DNA from: Aldehydirespirator sp965203575
GTDB lineage: Bacteria > Actinomycetota > Acidimicrobiia > Acidimicrobiales > Aldehydirespiratoraceae
Assembly (NCBI GenBank): GCA_965203575.1
Contig: OZ241894.1
Coordinates: 1,488,001-1,552,000 of the forward strand
Length of the DNA stretch: 64,000 bases
Direction: 5' to 3'
This document shows positions 25,375 through 34,041 of the stretch, one piece after another (positions within the stretch are counted from its first letter, which is position 1; the number at the start of each line of letters is the position of its first letter). The translations under genes were made by a program, and so were the position numbers. The notes under the pieces were generated by a model, which saw only the letters and a program-made list of their open reading frames with translations, made no database searches and was not told the DNA's origin.

Positions 25375-26832
25375 TCAGCCGGCGCTCCACAGGCCCTCGC
25401 GCTCGAGGCCGGCCATGACTTCCTCGATGCCGGCCCGCAGCGTGTCGACCAACCAGTCGATCTGATCCGTGGTCAGCACCAGCGGCGGCGACAGCACGTT
25501 GAGGCGTCCGATGGGACGCACCAGCAAGCCCCGGGCGTCGCAGGCGTCGGAGATGCGCCGGCCGATCTCGACCTCCGGGGGGAACATCTCCCTGGTGCCG
25601 GTGTCGGCCACGCTCTCCAGGCACATCATGAAGCACTTGCCGCGGATGTCGCCAACGATGGGCAGATCGCTGAGGGTGTGCAAGCGCTCCTCGAGGTAGG
25701 GACCGACCCGGCGCACGTGGCCGCAGATGTCCTCACGCTCGAAGATCTCGATGTTGGTCAGCGCGGCCGCGCACGACACCGGGTGCCCCGAGTAGGTGTA
25801 GCCGTGGGCGAACTCCGCGCCGGGCGCCTGGGGCACGGCAATCACTTCGTAGATCTCGTCGGACAGGAGGGTGGCCGACAGCGGCGCGTACCCGGACGTG
25901 AGTCCCTTGGCGGTGCTGATGATGTCGGGCTGGATGTCGAACACGTCCTTGCTGGCAAAGAAGTGCCCGAGCCGGCCGAAGGCGGTGACCACCTCGTCGG
26001 AGACGTAGAGGATTCCGAACTCCCGGCAGGCTTCGCGCATCCTGGGGAGGTAGCCGGGTGGCGGCACCAGCACCCCGCCCGCCCCCATGATGGGCTCAGC
26101 GAAGAAGGCGGCCACGTTCTCCGCGCCCAGCTCCTCGACCTTGGCCCTGAACTCGTCGACGAGGTGGTCGGTGTACTCGGTGGGCGTCATGCCGTCGGAT
26201 CGCCGGTAGATGTCGGGACCCTCCACCCGGGTGATGAGGGGCTCGCCGATGATGTCGAAGCCGATGTGGTCGTGGGCCACGCCCGTGAGCGACATGGCCA
26301 GGTAGCTGGAGCCGTGGTAGCCGTTGACCCGGGTGATGATGGTCTTCTTGTCGGGCTGGCCGAGACGGTTGAAGTAGAAGTGGATGATCCGCACCGCAGT
26401 GTCGTTGGCGTCCGACCCTGACAGGCCGAAGAACACATGGTTGAGGTTCCCCGGCGCCAGCGACGCCAGCTTGTGGGCCAGGGTGGCTCCCGGCACCGAG
26501 GTGGTGTTGGTGAACGGCGAGTAGTAGGCCAGCTTGCGGGCTTGGGTGGCCATGGCGTCGGCGATCTCGGCCCGGCCGTAGCCGGCGTTCACGCACCACA
26601 GCCCGCCCTGGGCGTCGAGGTAGCGACGGCCATCGGAGTCGTAGACGTAGGCGCCCTCGGACTCGGCCATCACCAGAGCGCCCTCGTCCCTCCACACGGC
26701 GAAGTCGGTGAAGGGGTGGATGTAGTGGTCCACGTCCTTGCGCCAGAGTTCCTGCGTGTCGTAGGCGTCGAACCGGCTGGGCGCCTCCTGGACCACCGCA
26801 GGCACGCCGTCGGTGAACATGGTCTCAGTCAT
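25375..26832 (-). CDS. Class III (omega) aminotransferase
   Basis: 485 aa. ATG 26832 follows a strong GGGAGGAG site. PLP-binding features: GSDANDTAVRIIHFYFN, NGYHGSSYLA, FAEPIMGAGGVLVPPPGY, SDEVVTAFGRLG and the Schiff-base Lys in TAKGLTSGYAP. This resembles omega-amino-acid:pyruvate and taurine or beta-alanine aminotransferases. It would deaminate an amine with pyruvate as acceptor. Downstream of an LLM oxidoreductase (22 bp) and a VOC gene in one minus-strand operon, suggesting a route that oxidises a C-N compound and transaminates the product. Confidence 0.88.
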   Translation of the reverse strand: MTETMFTDGVPAVVQEAPSRFDAYDTQELWRKDVDHYIHPFTDFAVWRDEGALVMAESEGAYVYDSDGRRYLDAQGGLWCVNAGYGRAEIADAMATQARKLAYYSPFTNTTSVPGATLAHKLASLAPGNLNHVFFGLSGSDANDTAVRIIHFYFNRLGQPDKKTIITRVNGYHGSSYLAMSLTGVAHDHIGFDIIGEPLITRVEGPDIYRRSDGMTPTEYTDHLVDEFRAKVEELGAENVAAFFAEPIMGAGGVLVPPPGYLPRMREACREFGILYVSDEVVTAFGRLGHFFASKDVFDIQPDIISTAKGLTSGYAPLSATLLSDEIYEVIAVPQAPGAEFAHGYTYSGHPVSCAAALTNIEIFEREDICGHVRRVGPYLEERLHTLSDLPIVGDIRGKCFMMCLESVADTGTREMFPPEVEIGRRISDACDARGLLVRPIGRLNVLSPPLVLTTDQIDWLVDTLRAGIEEVMAGLEREGLWSAG

Positions 26833-26854
26833 CGCTCTCCTCCCGGGCCTCTCA

Positions 26855-27781
26855 TCAGAGGGCGGCCACGACCTCGGTCATGAAGCGCTCGATGATCTCA
26901 GGGGTCTGCTTGGGCGCGAGGTTGAAGTCGGGGATGATCAGCTCGTCGGCGCCGGCCGCGGCGTAGTCGGCCACCTGCTCAACGAGCTGGGCGGGAGTGC
27001 CCACCAGTTCGGGACGCCCCGCCGCGCCGACCCGCGGACCGGCCGCCTCAGCCTCGGATTCGCACAGGCGCAGCGTCACCGCGACCGAGCGGGCGATGGT
27101 GGCCGGGTCGCGGCCCGCAGCGTCGCAGAGCCGGTCGATGAGCGCGTTGTAGTAGCGCAGGTCCTCGACGGAGCACCATCCGTTCCATTCGTGGCCCCAG
27201 CGCACCAGGGTGGGGATGGTGCGGCGCTCGCCCCGGCCGCCGATCATGATGGGCAGCGGATCCTGGAGGGGCTTGGGCACCAGCGGCGCGCCCTGCAGCC
27301 GGTAGTGGGCGCCGTCGAAGTCGGTGCGCTCGTCGGCGAACAGGCCGCAGATCACCGCGCAGGCCTCCTCCAGCATCTCGGCCCGGCTCCGCACCGTCCC
27401 GAACTCGATGCCGTAGCGGCGGTGCTCGTTCTCCTGCCAGCCAGCGCCTAGGCCGAGCACCAGACGGCCGCCGCTGATGTGGTCGACGGTGGCGGCCTGC
27501 TTGGCCAGGACCGCCGGATGGCGGTAGGTGTTGCCGGTCACCATCGCGCCGAGGCGCACCCGGGGAACGGCCGCGGCCAGCCCGGCCAGCAGCATCCAGC
27601 ATTCGTGGGTGGGCAGCAGCTCGGGGTCGGTGCCGGGGCGCTCGTAGCCATAGCCCCCCTCGGGCGGCATGAAGTGGTCCGGCACCCACAGGCCGTCCCA
27701 CCCGCAAGCCTCCGCCGTCTGGCCGACGGCCAAGATGTGCTCCCATTTCCTGCCGCTCGACGGCCAGAACCCGAATCGCAT
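26855..27781 (-). CDS. LLM-class oxidoreductase, probably F420-dependent
   Basis: 308 aa. N-terminus MRFGFWPSSGRKWEHILAV, then CGWDGLWVPDHFMPPEGG, RVRLGAMVTGNTYRHPAVLA and GGRLVLGLGAGWQENEH: a complete luciferase-like barrel of the F420 type. Shorter than the LLM at 23556 and only about as similar as family members are. It sits 11 bp after the small VOC gene and 22 bp before the aminotransferase in an operon. Role in that pathway is inferred from position only. Confidence 0.85.
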   Translation of the reverse strand: MRFGFWPSSGRKWEHILAVGQTAEACGWDGLWVPDHFMPPEGGYGYERPGTDPELLPTHECWMLLAGLAAAVPRVRLGAMVTGNTYRHPAVLAKQAATVDHISGGRLVLGLGAGWQENEHRRYGIEFGTVRSRAEMLEEACAVICGLFADERTDFDGAHYRLQGAPLVPKPLQDPLPIMIGGRGERRTIPTLVRWGHEWNGWCSVEDLRYYNALIDRLCDAAGRDPATIARSVAVTLRLCESEAEAAGPRVGAAGRPELVGTPAQLVEQVADYAAAGADELIIPDFNLAPKQTPEIIERFMTEVVAAL

Positions 27782-27792
27782 AGTTCGACTTT

Positions 27793-28161
27793 CTATCCCT
27801 GGTGGGCCACCACTTCAAAGAGGATGATCCGCAAGCCGTCGGGGCCGGCCACTTCGAGGCTCTTGTGACCCCAGGGCTGCAGTTGCGGCGGCCGCACGAT
27901 GGTTGCGCCCGCGGAGACCAGACGAGCATGTTCGGCGTCGGCGTCGTCGATCTGCCACGACACCGAGACGCCCGTCACGCCGGGCGCATCCCATCCGGCG
28001 CCGTCTTCGATGACTTCGATACGGCCGTCGGCGGCCAGCAGGAGCGTCCCCCTGAAGATCTCGCCGAAGGACCGCTCCACCTCAAGGCCCATCACGTCGG
28101 TGAAGAACCCCACGGTGGCGTCGTAGTCGTTGGCGACGAAGATGACTCTGAACTCGGCCAT
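27793..28161 (-). CDS. VOC/glyoxalase-fold protein
   Basis: 122 aa, a single VOC domain: MAEFRVIFVANDYDATVGFF at the start and GHKSLEVAGPDGLRIILFEV at the end. The canonical metal His at the first beta strand is not evident (RVIFVAND), so it could be a binding protein of the bleomycin-resistance type rather than an enzyme. First gene of the VOC-LLM-aminotransferase operon. Repeat copy C begins about 40 bp upstream in the opposite orientation. Confidence 0.8.
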   Translation of the reverse strand: MAEFRVIFVANDYDATVGFFTDVMGLEVERSFGEIFRGTLLLAADGRIEVIEDGAGWDAPGVTGVSVSWQIDDADAEHARLVSAGATIVRPPQLQPWGHKSLEVAGPDGLRIILFEVVAHQG

Positions 28162-28202
28162 GGCCCGACCCTACCGCTGTTGAACTGCCGTCTATCCGCC
28201 CG

Positions 28203-28331
28203 GAGGCCGAGCGGATAGGGGCGCCAGTCCGGCTCATACGGGTGAGGCCGTGGCCCGAGCGGCCCGTGAGCGCAGCGAACAAGAGCGGGAATGACACCGC
28301 TGCGGCGCGAAACACTACTTGCCTATCCGCG
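28203..28331 (+). repeat. Dispersed repeat, copy C (left box 28203-28212, core 28244-28290)
   Basis: The 129-bp full unit: left box, GGATAG spacer ending CATACGGGT, core (47 of 48 bases), 30 bp, then GCCTATCCGCG at the right end. GCGGATAGG on the left and CCTATCCGC on the right are inverted, so the unit is bounded by a short inverted repeat. Upstream of the YeiH-like gene, same orientation. Confidence 0.88.
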
Positions 28332-28359
28332 CTCGCTCCCGGCCTCTAGGTTGGCTCCC

Positions 28360-29637
28360 GTGGCAAAGGCAGGAACGAGCGAGCTGCTGCGCTCCGAGGA
28401 CTGGGTCTCGGTGTGGATGGGCGCCGCGATCATCGCTCTGGTGGTGGTCGGTGTCCGGCCGGAGGCTGCCGGTCTGTCCTGTGGCGACGGCATCGGCGGT
28501 CTGTTCGCTCCCGGCCGGTTGGCAACCACGCTCGGCGTCGGCGCGGCCCTGCTGGTGCTGTGCACCGCCGGGGTGCGCCTCATGGAGGGCTCGACCCGAG
28601 GCTTCGCGGTGGGCTTCGCCGCGCTGTTCGGGCTGGCCTGGGCGGCGCGGGCCGTCGCGTGCGACTCCGCCCTGAGCGACCGCGGGGTCAACTACGCCAT
28701 CACCTCGCTGGCCCTGGGGCTGTTCATCTCCAACGTGCTCACCGTTCCCGAGTGGCTCCGAACCGCCATGCGCACCGAGTACTACATCAAGGCCGGGCTG
28801 GTGATCCTGGGCTCGAGCGTCCTGTTCGGCCGGGTGCTGGAGGCCGGCATGTACGGGATGGTGCAGGCGGCCGCGGTCATCGCCGTCATCTGGTACCTGT
28901 GCTTCTGGGTCGCCCGCAAGCTCCGGGTCGACGAGGAGTTCTCGGCCATGATGGCCACCGCGGTGTCGATCTGCGGCGTGTCGGCCGCCATCGCGGCCTG
29001 CGGGGCCATCGCCGGGGACCGCAAGAAGCTCTCGTACGTGACATCGCTGGTGCTGGTAGTAGCCGCGCCGATGATGATCCTGATGCCGCTAGCCGTCGAC
29101 TGGCTCGAACTCTCCGACGTCGTCGGCGGCGCCTGGATAGGCGGCACCATCGACACCACCGGCGCGGTCGTGGTGGCCGGCGAGAGCATCGGCGACTCGG
29201 CCACGAACGCGGCCACCATCGTCAAGCTGTCGCAGAACGCCCTGCTCGGCGTGGCCGCCTTCGCCCTGTCGGTCTGGTGGACGGTGCGGGGTGGTGCCGG
29301 CGGCGCCGGCCAGCCGGAGGTGTCGGCCTCGGTGATCTGGGAGCGCTTCCCGAAGTTCGTGCTCGGCTTCCTGGCGACCTCGCTGCTGTTCTCCTTCGTG
29401 CTCACCGACGGGCTGGTGGACGCCACGTCAAGCCTGCTGAAGGGTCTGAGGACGTGGCTGTTCGCCTTGGCCTTCGTGTGCATCGGCCTGGAGACCCGGC
29501 TGCGCGACCTGCTGTCGATGCAGGGCGGCAGGCCGGCGGTGGCGTTCGTGGTCGCGCAGACGGCCAATGTGCTCTGGACGCTGCTGTTGGCCTGGGTGCT
29601 GTTCGGCGGCTCGATCTTCAGCGTGCCCGACCTGTAG
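28360..29637 (+). CDS. YeiH/UPF0324-type membrane protein (putative sulfate exporter family)
   Basis: 425 aa from GTG 28360. The frame runs upstream into repeat copy C, but homologous sequence begins around SELLRSEDWVSVWMG. About ten hydrophobic segments; family signatures include YYIKAGLVILGSSVLFGRV, ATAVSICGVSAAIAACGAI and GTIDTTGAVVVAGE. Named for a suspected sulfate or sulfite export role; function is not proven for the family. Converges with the amidohydrolase gene, with 25 bp between. Confidence 0.85.
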   Translation: MAKAGTSELLRSEDWVSVWMGAAIIALVVVGVRPEAAGLSCGDGIGGLFAPGRLATTLGVGAALLVLCTAGVRLMEGSTRGFAVGFAALFGLAWAARAVACDSALSDRGVNYAITSLALGLFISNVLTVPEWLRTAMRTEYYIKAGLVILGSSVLFGRVLEAGMYGMVQAAAVIAVIWYLCFWVARKLRVDEEFSAMMATAVSICGVSAAIAACGAIAGDRKKLSYVTSLVLVVAAPMMILMPLAVDWLELSDVVGGAWIGGTIDTTGAVVVAGESIGDSATNAATIVKLSQNALLGVAAFALSVWWTVRGGAGGAGQPEVSASVIWERFPKFVLGFLATSLLFSFVLTDGLVDATSSLLKGLRTWLFALAFVCIGLETRLRDLLSMQGGRPAVAFVVAQTANVLWTLLLAWVLFGGSIFSVPDL

Positions 29638-29662
29638 CCTGCCGGCGGCGGGCCGTCAGCGG

Positions 29663-31057
29663 CTAGAGGACGGGGAACTTGGCCTTGTCGGGCAGGCCGG
29701 AACGGGCGGTGATGGCCTCGCCTGCGGCCTGGCACCGCCCGTAGAAAGTGTCCTCGTCGATGGTGGTCATGCGGCCGGCGTCGACGACCTTGGCGCCGTC
29801 CACAAATACGGTGTGCACTCCCCTCCCGTCGGCCGACCACACCAGCTGGTTCATCACGTTGAGCAGGGGCCGCCACTCGGGCCGGTCGGTGTCGTGCAGC
29901 ACGACGTCGGCCTTCTTGCCGGGCTCCAGCGAACCGATCTCGTCTTCCATCAGCATGGTGCGGGCCCCGCCCAGGGTGGCCATCTCGTAGGCCTTCTCGG
30001 CCGGGAACATCTGGGGATCCATGCGGGCGTCCTTGAACAGCCCGGCCACCAGGTAGGTGGCCCGGTGCATGTCGGCGTAGTTGGAGGCGTTGTTGCCGTC
30101 GATGCCGATACTCACGTTGATGCCTCGCATCACCATCTCGGGCATCTTGCCGACCTGGGTTACGCCGTAGCTGACCTTGAGTGCGGTGGTGGGACAATGC
30201 TCCACCGAGCAGCCCGACGCGGCCATCACGTCGAGTTCGCTGTCGTCCACCCGCACGCAGTGGGTCATGGCGGTGTCGGGGCCGAGCACGCCCAGCTCGT
30301 TCAGATGGATCATGGGACGCTGCCCGAACTCGGCGATGAACCCGTCGGGGTCGAGGTCGGCCGGGCTCATGTGGAAGTTGAGGCCGACGCCGTGGTGGTC
30401 GGCGGCCTCCCGGGCCGCCCGCCACAGCGGGTCCGAACAGGTCGTGTGGCCCACCACCATCGACCACGCCTCCAGCCGGCCGTTTGCAGTGCCCCGGTGA
30501 CGCTCGATGGTGTCGTTGAGGTTGGCGATGGCGGTGTCGGTGTCCTGGCGGTAGACGTCGGGCTCCGGTGGGAGATCCCACACCCACCTGCCGATGCGGC
30601 CCCGGATGCCGGCTTCGACGAGGCCGTCCATCACCTCGTCGGTGAAGCGGATCGTGCCCGCCTCCAGGAAGGTGGTGGTGCCCGACTTGAGCATCTCCGC
30701 CGCGGCCAGTTGGGCCGAGAGGCGCTCCTCCTCGGGCGTGTACACCGAGTAGAGCGGGCACAGCCACATGAACACGTTCTCCTCGAAGGGCGTGTCGTCG
30801 GGGACGTAGCCGCGGGTGAGAGGCTCGCCGGTGATGTGGATGTGGGTGTTGACCAGGCCGGGGGTCACTACGAACCGGTCGCCGCCCACCGTCTCGGCCG
30901 CTTCGTAGGCCGCCTCCAAGTCCGACGCCTTGCCCACGGCCACGATCTCGCTGCCCCGCAGCGCCACCGCCCCGTTGCGGATGACGTCGCGGGTCGGGTT
31001 CATGGTCACCACGTACCAGCCCTTGATCAACGTGTCGATGCGCTCCCGTTCGCTCAT
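29663..31057 (-). CDS. Amidohydrolase, ATZ/TRZ (TrzN/SAH deaminase-like) family
   Basis: 464 aa, full length. Metal ligands visible: HxH in LVNTHIHITG, His in LNFHMSPADL, His in MTHCVRVDDSE and Asp in SIGIDGNNASN, with a conserved Glu near FLEAGTI. These enzymes deaminate or dechlorinate N-heterocycles and adenosine-type substrates. AGGAGA precedes ATG 31057. It follows the O-methyltransferase gene by 31 bp. A clear paralogue lies at 40533-41948 (47x aa, shared EAGT and CVxxDDSE-like motifs), so the two may act on related N-compounds. Confidence 0.88.
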   Translation of the reverse strand: MSERERIDTLIKGWYVVTMNPTRDVIRNGAVALRGSEIVAVGKASDLEAAYEAAETVGGDRFVVTPGLVNTHIHITGEPLTRGYVPDDTPFEENVFMWLCPLYSVYTPEEERLSAQLAAAEMLKSGTTTFLEAGTIRFTDEVMDGLVEAGIRGRIGRWVWDLPPEPDVYRQDTDTAIANLNDTIERHRGTANGRLEAWSMVVGHTTCSDPLWRAAREAADHHGVGLNFHMSPADLDPDGFIAEFGQRPMIHLNELGVLGPDTAMTHCVRVDDSELDVMAASGCSVEHCPTTALKVSYGVTQVGKMPEMVMRGINVSIGIDGNNASNYADMHRATYLVAGLFKDARMDPQMFPAEKAYEMATLGGARTMLMEDEIGSLEPGKKADVVLHDTDRPEWRPLLNVMNQLVWSADGRGVHTVFVDGAKVVDAGRMTTIDEDTFYGRCQAAGEAITARSGLPDKAKFPVL

Positions 31058-31088
31058 GTCCGTCTCCTGCCTGCGGAGGTCTTGTGGT

Positions 31089-32180
31089 TCAGTCTCTGGG
31101 CTTGGAGGCCACGTAGGCGAATTGGAAGCCGATGGGCTCGATGAGGCGGATGGCCTCGAAGCCGGCGTCTCGCAGCCAGGCAGTGGCCGCGTCGGTGGTG
31201 ACGCCGAAGCCGTTGACGGTGCTGGCCATCATGGTCATGCCCATCAGCACGGCGTGGGGGTTGGTCTTGTGGTTGGGACCGATGAAGTAGTCGGCCAGCA
31301 CCACCCGCCCCTCGGGACACAGGGCCCTGTACGCCCGCTCGACCAGATGGCGGGCGCCGTCCGGTCCCTCGGTGCGGCAGACGTGGCCGAGCACGACGAT
31401 GTCGTACGCGCCGTCCTCTATCGGGATCGTGTGGAAGTCGCCGGGCCGGAACTCGCAACGGTCGGCCACGCCGTGCTCGGCCGTCTTGCGCCGGGCCACG
31501 TCGATCACGCCCTCTAGGTCGTTGACGGTGGCCCGGCCGTCACCGCAAGCCTCCAGCATGGCAATCGACCAGGGCGCCCCGCCCGCGCCGAGATCGAGAA
31601 TCCGGGGCGCAGCCAGTGCGCTGTACCGCATCCGGAAGTCGGCCCGGGTGGCACAACGCCACATGGTGGTGAACGTCCCCTCCACCAGCGGCACGTAGAA
31701 GGCGGCCGGATCGTCATCGATCGGGGTGGCGGGCCGGCCCGAGCGCACAGTGTCGGCCAGGCGGGTCCAGTTCTCGTGCGGGCCGGGCGCCACCGGAATC
31801 AGCCCGGCCATCGATGCTGCCCCGTCGACGAGCAGGTAGCGGCGCGCCGCGTCGTTGAGCCTGAAGCCGTCAACCACCCGGTCGAGCAGACCGAGGGCCA
31901 CCACCGAGTCCAGCAACGCCTCGGTGTGCAGCGCAGGCAGATCAAGCCGCCCGGCCAACTCGTCCGCAGTCATGCCGACGTCCGGAGTCTCGCCCAGAAC
32001 CTCGAACACCCCGAGCTCCAGCGCGGCCAGCAGCACGTGGTAGCGGCCCAGTCCCTCGATCACCGCCCACACCGGAGCAGCCGCGGGCGGCTTGAAGTCC
32101 GTGAACGGCCGACCCACATGGGCCATCGTGTGGCTCTTCTTCAACTCCGGATAGGGCGCGTCGCGAGGTTCGGCAGACAT
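31089..32180 (-). CDS. O-methyltransferase family protein (Methyltransf_2 type)
   Basis: 363 aa. An N-terminal winged-helix dimerisation region (about 35-120: LGRYHVLLAALELGVFEVLG, LLDRVVDGFRLNDAARRYLL) precedes the SAM domain (ILDLGAGGAPWSIAMLEA, FHTIPIEDGAYDIVVLGHV, LCPEGRVVLADYF). This is the layout of plant-type and acetylserotonin O-methyltransferases. Acceptor unknown. Upstream of the amidohydrolase with a 31-bp gap, so one operon is likely. Confidence 0.85.
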   Translation of the reverse strand: MSAEPRDAPYPELKKSHTMAHVGRPFTDFKPPAAAPVWAVIEGLGRYHVLLAALELGVFEVLGETPDVGMTADELAGRLDLPALHTEALLDSVVALGLLDRVVDGFRLNDAARRYLLVDGAASMAGLIPVAPGPHENWTRLADTVRSGRPATPIDDDPAAFYVPLVEGTFTTMWRCATRADFRMRYSALAAPRILDLGAGGAPWSIAMLEACGDGRATVNDLEGVIDVARRKTAEHGVADRCEFRPGDFHTIPIEDGAYDIVVLGHVCRTEGPDGARHLVERAYRALCPEGRVVLADYFIGPNHKTNPHAVLMGMTMMASTVNGFGVTTDAATAWLRDAGFEAIRLIEPIGFQFAYVASKPRD

Positions 32181-32207
32181 CAGCCCCTATGTTCGTCGCT
32201 CCTCATC

Positions 32208-32229
32208 GCCGGAGTCGAACCCGTCCGGC
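32208..32229. terminator. GC hairpin downstream of the serine hydrolase gene
   Basis: GCCGGA (32208-32213) pairs with TCCGGC (32224-32229) around a 10-nt loop. It lies 10 bp past the hydrolase stop on the minus strand. There is no T-run, so intrinsic termination would be weak. Confidence 0.3.
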
Positions 32230-32238
32230 ATCGGGTTC

Positions 32239-33267
32239 TCACTGCGTACCGGTAAGGAGGCTGGCAGCCAGCCGGGCGGAGCCGTTCAGAACGCGGTTCC
32301 GGCCGTCGTTGCAGGCAAGCAGCACGGCGCGCCGGCGTTGGTCGTCGACGAGGGCAGTGGCCGACCACATTGTGTTGGAACCTTGCATCGCGTATCTGAC
32401 GCCCGGCAAGGAGCCGATCACTCTCCAGCCCATGGCCATCCCGTACCTGCCTTCGTGGGGTGTCAGCAAGAGGCGATCAACAGTTGCTTCGCTCAGCAGG
32501 TCCGAGCCTCCGAGGAGAAAGACCCGCACGAACTTGGCCCAGTCGGCCATGGTGATGTGCATCGTTCCCGCAGCCGACAACACTGCTGGGTTGTCGCTGA
32601 AGGGATCGGAGGGATCGGCAGGCGGGCCAGTAAGAAGGCCGACATCGCCGAACCGGAATCTCACCGGATGACCCCACACCTCGCCGGGCGGGCCGAAGCC
32701 GGCAGATTCGATGCCGAGTGGGGACAGCACACGGGTGTCCAATGCCTGCTCGAACGTCGCTCCCGCCAGGCGGTCGATGGCCGCCCCGACGACGATGTAG
32801 CCCAGGTTCGAGTAGCGGAACTGGCCTGGCTCATCCGGTCGCGCCAAGAGCGCCCGGCGGGCGGCATCCGTGCGCTGGGCGTCCAGCGGCCGGGGATCCT
32901 CCCACGCTTGGTCCATCTGGTACGGGCCGAGATCCGGACTGATTCCCGCGTGGTGCCATAGAACCGAGTCGACGGTCTGCCCAAGCCATTCGGGATGCAT
33001 CCGCCCGGCCAGATCAGCCAGCGCCTCCACCAGCGGCATGTCCCATTCAGCCTGGCCGCGCTCCACCAGGCAGGCCCACAAGGCGGCGGTGAACGTCTTG
33101 GTGCACGAACCGATGTGCCATCGATCCGACGCCAACGCGGCATCCCGGCTGCCGCGCCGCCGCACACCGACCACATGCACCTCAACTGGGCCATCAACAC
33201 CGACCACAGCCGCAGCCACGGCAGGCACACGGTGCCGCTGCACGAACCGACGTAGGCGCTCATCCAT
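32239..33267 (-). CDS. Serine hydrolase of the beta-lactamase/class C fold
   Basis: 342 aa from ATG 33267 (a TTG three codons upstream is possible). SxxK nucleophile in HIGSCTKTFTAAL, YxN in RYSNLGYIVVG, and a third-box-like MQGSN near the C-terminus. No signal peptide is seen, so cytoplasmic esterase, peptidase or D-aminopeptidase activity is more likely than beta-lactam hydrolysis. The gene follows the VapC-like gene by 21 bp on the same strand; whether this means shared transcription with the toxin module is unclear. Confidence 0.85.
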   Translation of the reverse strand: MDERLRRFVQRHRVPAVAAAVVGVDGPVEVHVVGVRRRGSRDAALASDRWHIGSCTKTFTAALWACLVERGQAEWDMPLVEALADLAGRMHPEWLGQTVDSVLWHHAGISPDLGPYQMDQAWEDPRPLDAQRTDAARRALLARPDEPGQFRYSNLGYIVVGAAIDRLAGATFEQALDTRVLSPLGIESAGFGPPGEVWGHPVRFRFGDVGLLTGPPADPSDPFSDNPAVLSAAGTMHITMADWAKFVRVFLLGGSDLLSEATVDRLLLTPHEGRYGMAMGWRVIGSLPGVRYAMQGSNTMWSATALVDDQRRRAVLLACNDGRNRVLNGSARLAASLLTGTQ

Positions 33268-33288
33268 GACAACCAACAGCTGGCGCGG

Positions 33289-33663
33289 CTACCAGGGGCG
33301 CAGAACCTCGACGCGGTCACTGGCGACCTCGTCGGAGGCAGTGAACAGGGGCAGTTCGAGGTGTTCGGCGAGGACCAGCGCCGACCACGAGTCGAGCGCG
33401 TCGACGGCATCCAGGCCGGCCCGGGCAAGCGTCTCGGCCACGATCATCCGGACCGGAAACCACTCGTCCACTACCGCAAGCGCCAGACCCGTCTCAACTC
33501 GGACGGTCTCCGCCCTGCCCTCGTAGCGAGACGCCAGGAACCGCCCGACTGTGACCGACGACCAGTCGAGAGCCAGCAGTTCCGCATCGGGCACGGTCTC
33601 GCTCTCCAAGGCTCCTGCTGCAGCCAGCACTCCGCCCGCGTCGCAGACGACACTACGCTTCAT
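33289..33663 (-). CDS. vapC: PIN-domain toxin of a VapBC module
   Basis: 124 aa. PIN acidic residues: Asp in VVCDAGGVLAAAG near the N-terminus, Glu in MIVAETLARAGLDAVDALD, and Asp in LFTASDEVASD. Together they form the Mg-dependent ribonuclease site of VapC-type toxins. The ATG overlaps the antitoxin stop by 11 bp, the usual toxin-antitoxin arrangement. Target RNA unknown. The typical first Asp context (DxSA) is changed to DAGGV, so activity should not be assumed. Confidence 0.75.
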   Translation of the reverse strand: MKRSVVCDAGGVLAAAGALESETVPDAELLALDWSSVTVGRFLASRYEGRAETVRVETGLALAVVDEWFPVRMIVAETLARAGLDAVDALDSWSALVLAEHLELPLFTASDEVASDRVEVLRPW

Positions 33664-33865
33664 CGACCCTGCGGAGCCGCTGCCGGATGGCCAGGAACTC
33701 GGCTCTGCTCATGGGTTCACGGCCACTGGCCAACTCCGCAGGCGAAAGACGCGACGCGATGCGTGTCAGTTCGTTGCGCAAGTACTGCTGAACAGACAGC
33801 CCGGCCGCAGCCGCCTGCTCCTTGAGCCGCCGCGCCACATCGTCGTCAAGATCCTTGATGTTCAT
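33653..33865 (-). CDS. vapB: VapB/FitA-type ribbon-helix-helix antitoxin
   Basis: 70 aa from ATG 33865, preceded by GGGGGTGG. The N-terminal MNIKDLDDDVARRLKEQAAA resembles FitA-type RHH DNA-binding domains, and the C-terminal part (SPAELASGREPMSRAEFLAI) would bind the toxin. The reading frame upstream is open but AT-rich promoter sequence, so the short start is chosen. It overlaps vapC by 11 bp. The palindrome at 33904-33921 is the likely operator. Confidence 0.75.
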   Translation of the reverse strand: MNIKDLDDDVARRLKEQAAAAGLSVQQYLRNELTRIASRLSPAELASGREPMSRAEFLAIRQRLRRVDEA

Positions 33866-33869
33866 GTCC

Positions 33870-33962
33870 ACCCCCAAGATTATACCAAATCGGTAGAAGA
33901 CAGTTGATCGCCGGCAATCAATGATACTTAGTGTAGCGATGTTTAAGTCTATATTATGTATC
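33870..33962 (-). promoter_or_regulatory. vapBC promoter and operator, AT-rich island
   Basis: On the minus strand a perfect TATAAT (complement of 33879-33884) lies about 14 bp before the vapB ATG. Overlapping its -35 position is a near-perfect 18-bp palindrome, TTGATCGCCGGCAATCAA at 33904-33921, a good autoregulatory operator. A further inverted pair GATAC/GTATC (33923-33927, 33958-33962) flanks more AT-rich sequence. The whole stretch is much lower in GC than its neighbours. Plus-strand TATATT (33950-33955) could serve the divergent carbamoylase gene. Confidence 0.6.
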
Positions 33963-34041
33963 CTCTGGTGACCACCGTTCCCGCCCTCATCGCCGAGGCG
34001 CTGATATCGGCGTTCTCTTGACGCCATGGGAGAATTCAGGC

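Noticed and set aside
32200..32232. tRNA-like T-arm (GGGTTCGA on the minus strand)
   Set aside because: The flanking bases do not form a 5-bp T-stem or an acceptor stem; it is better read as a simple hairpin.
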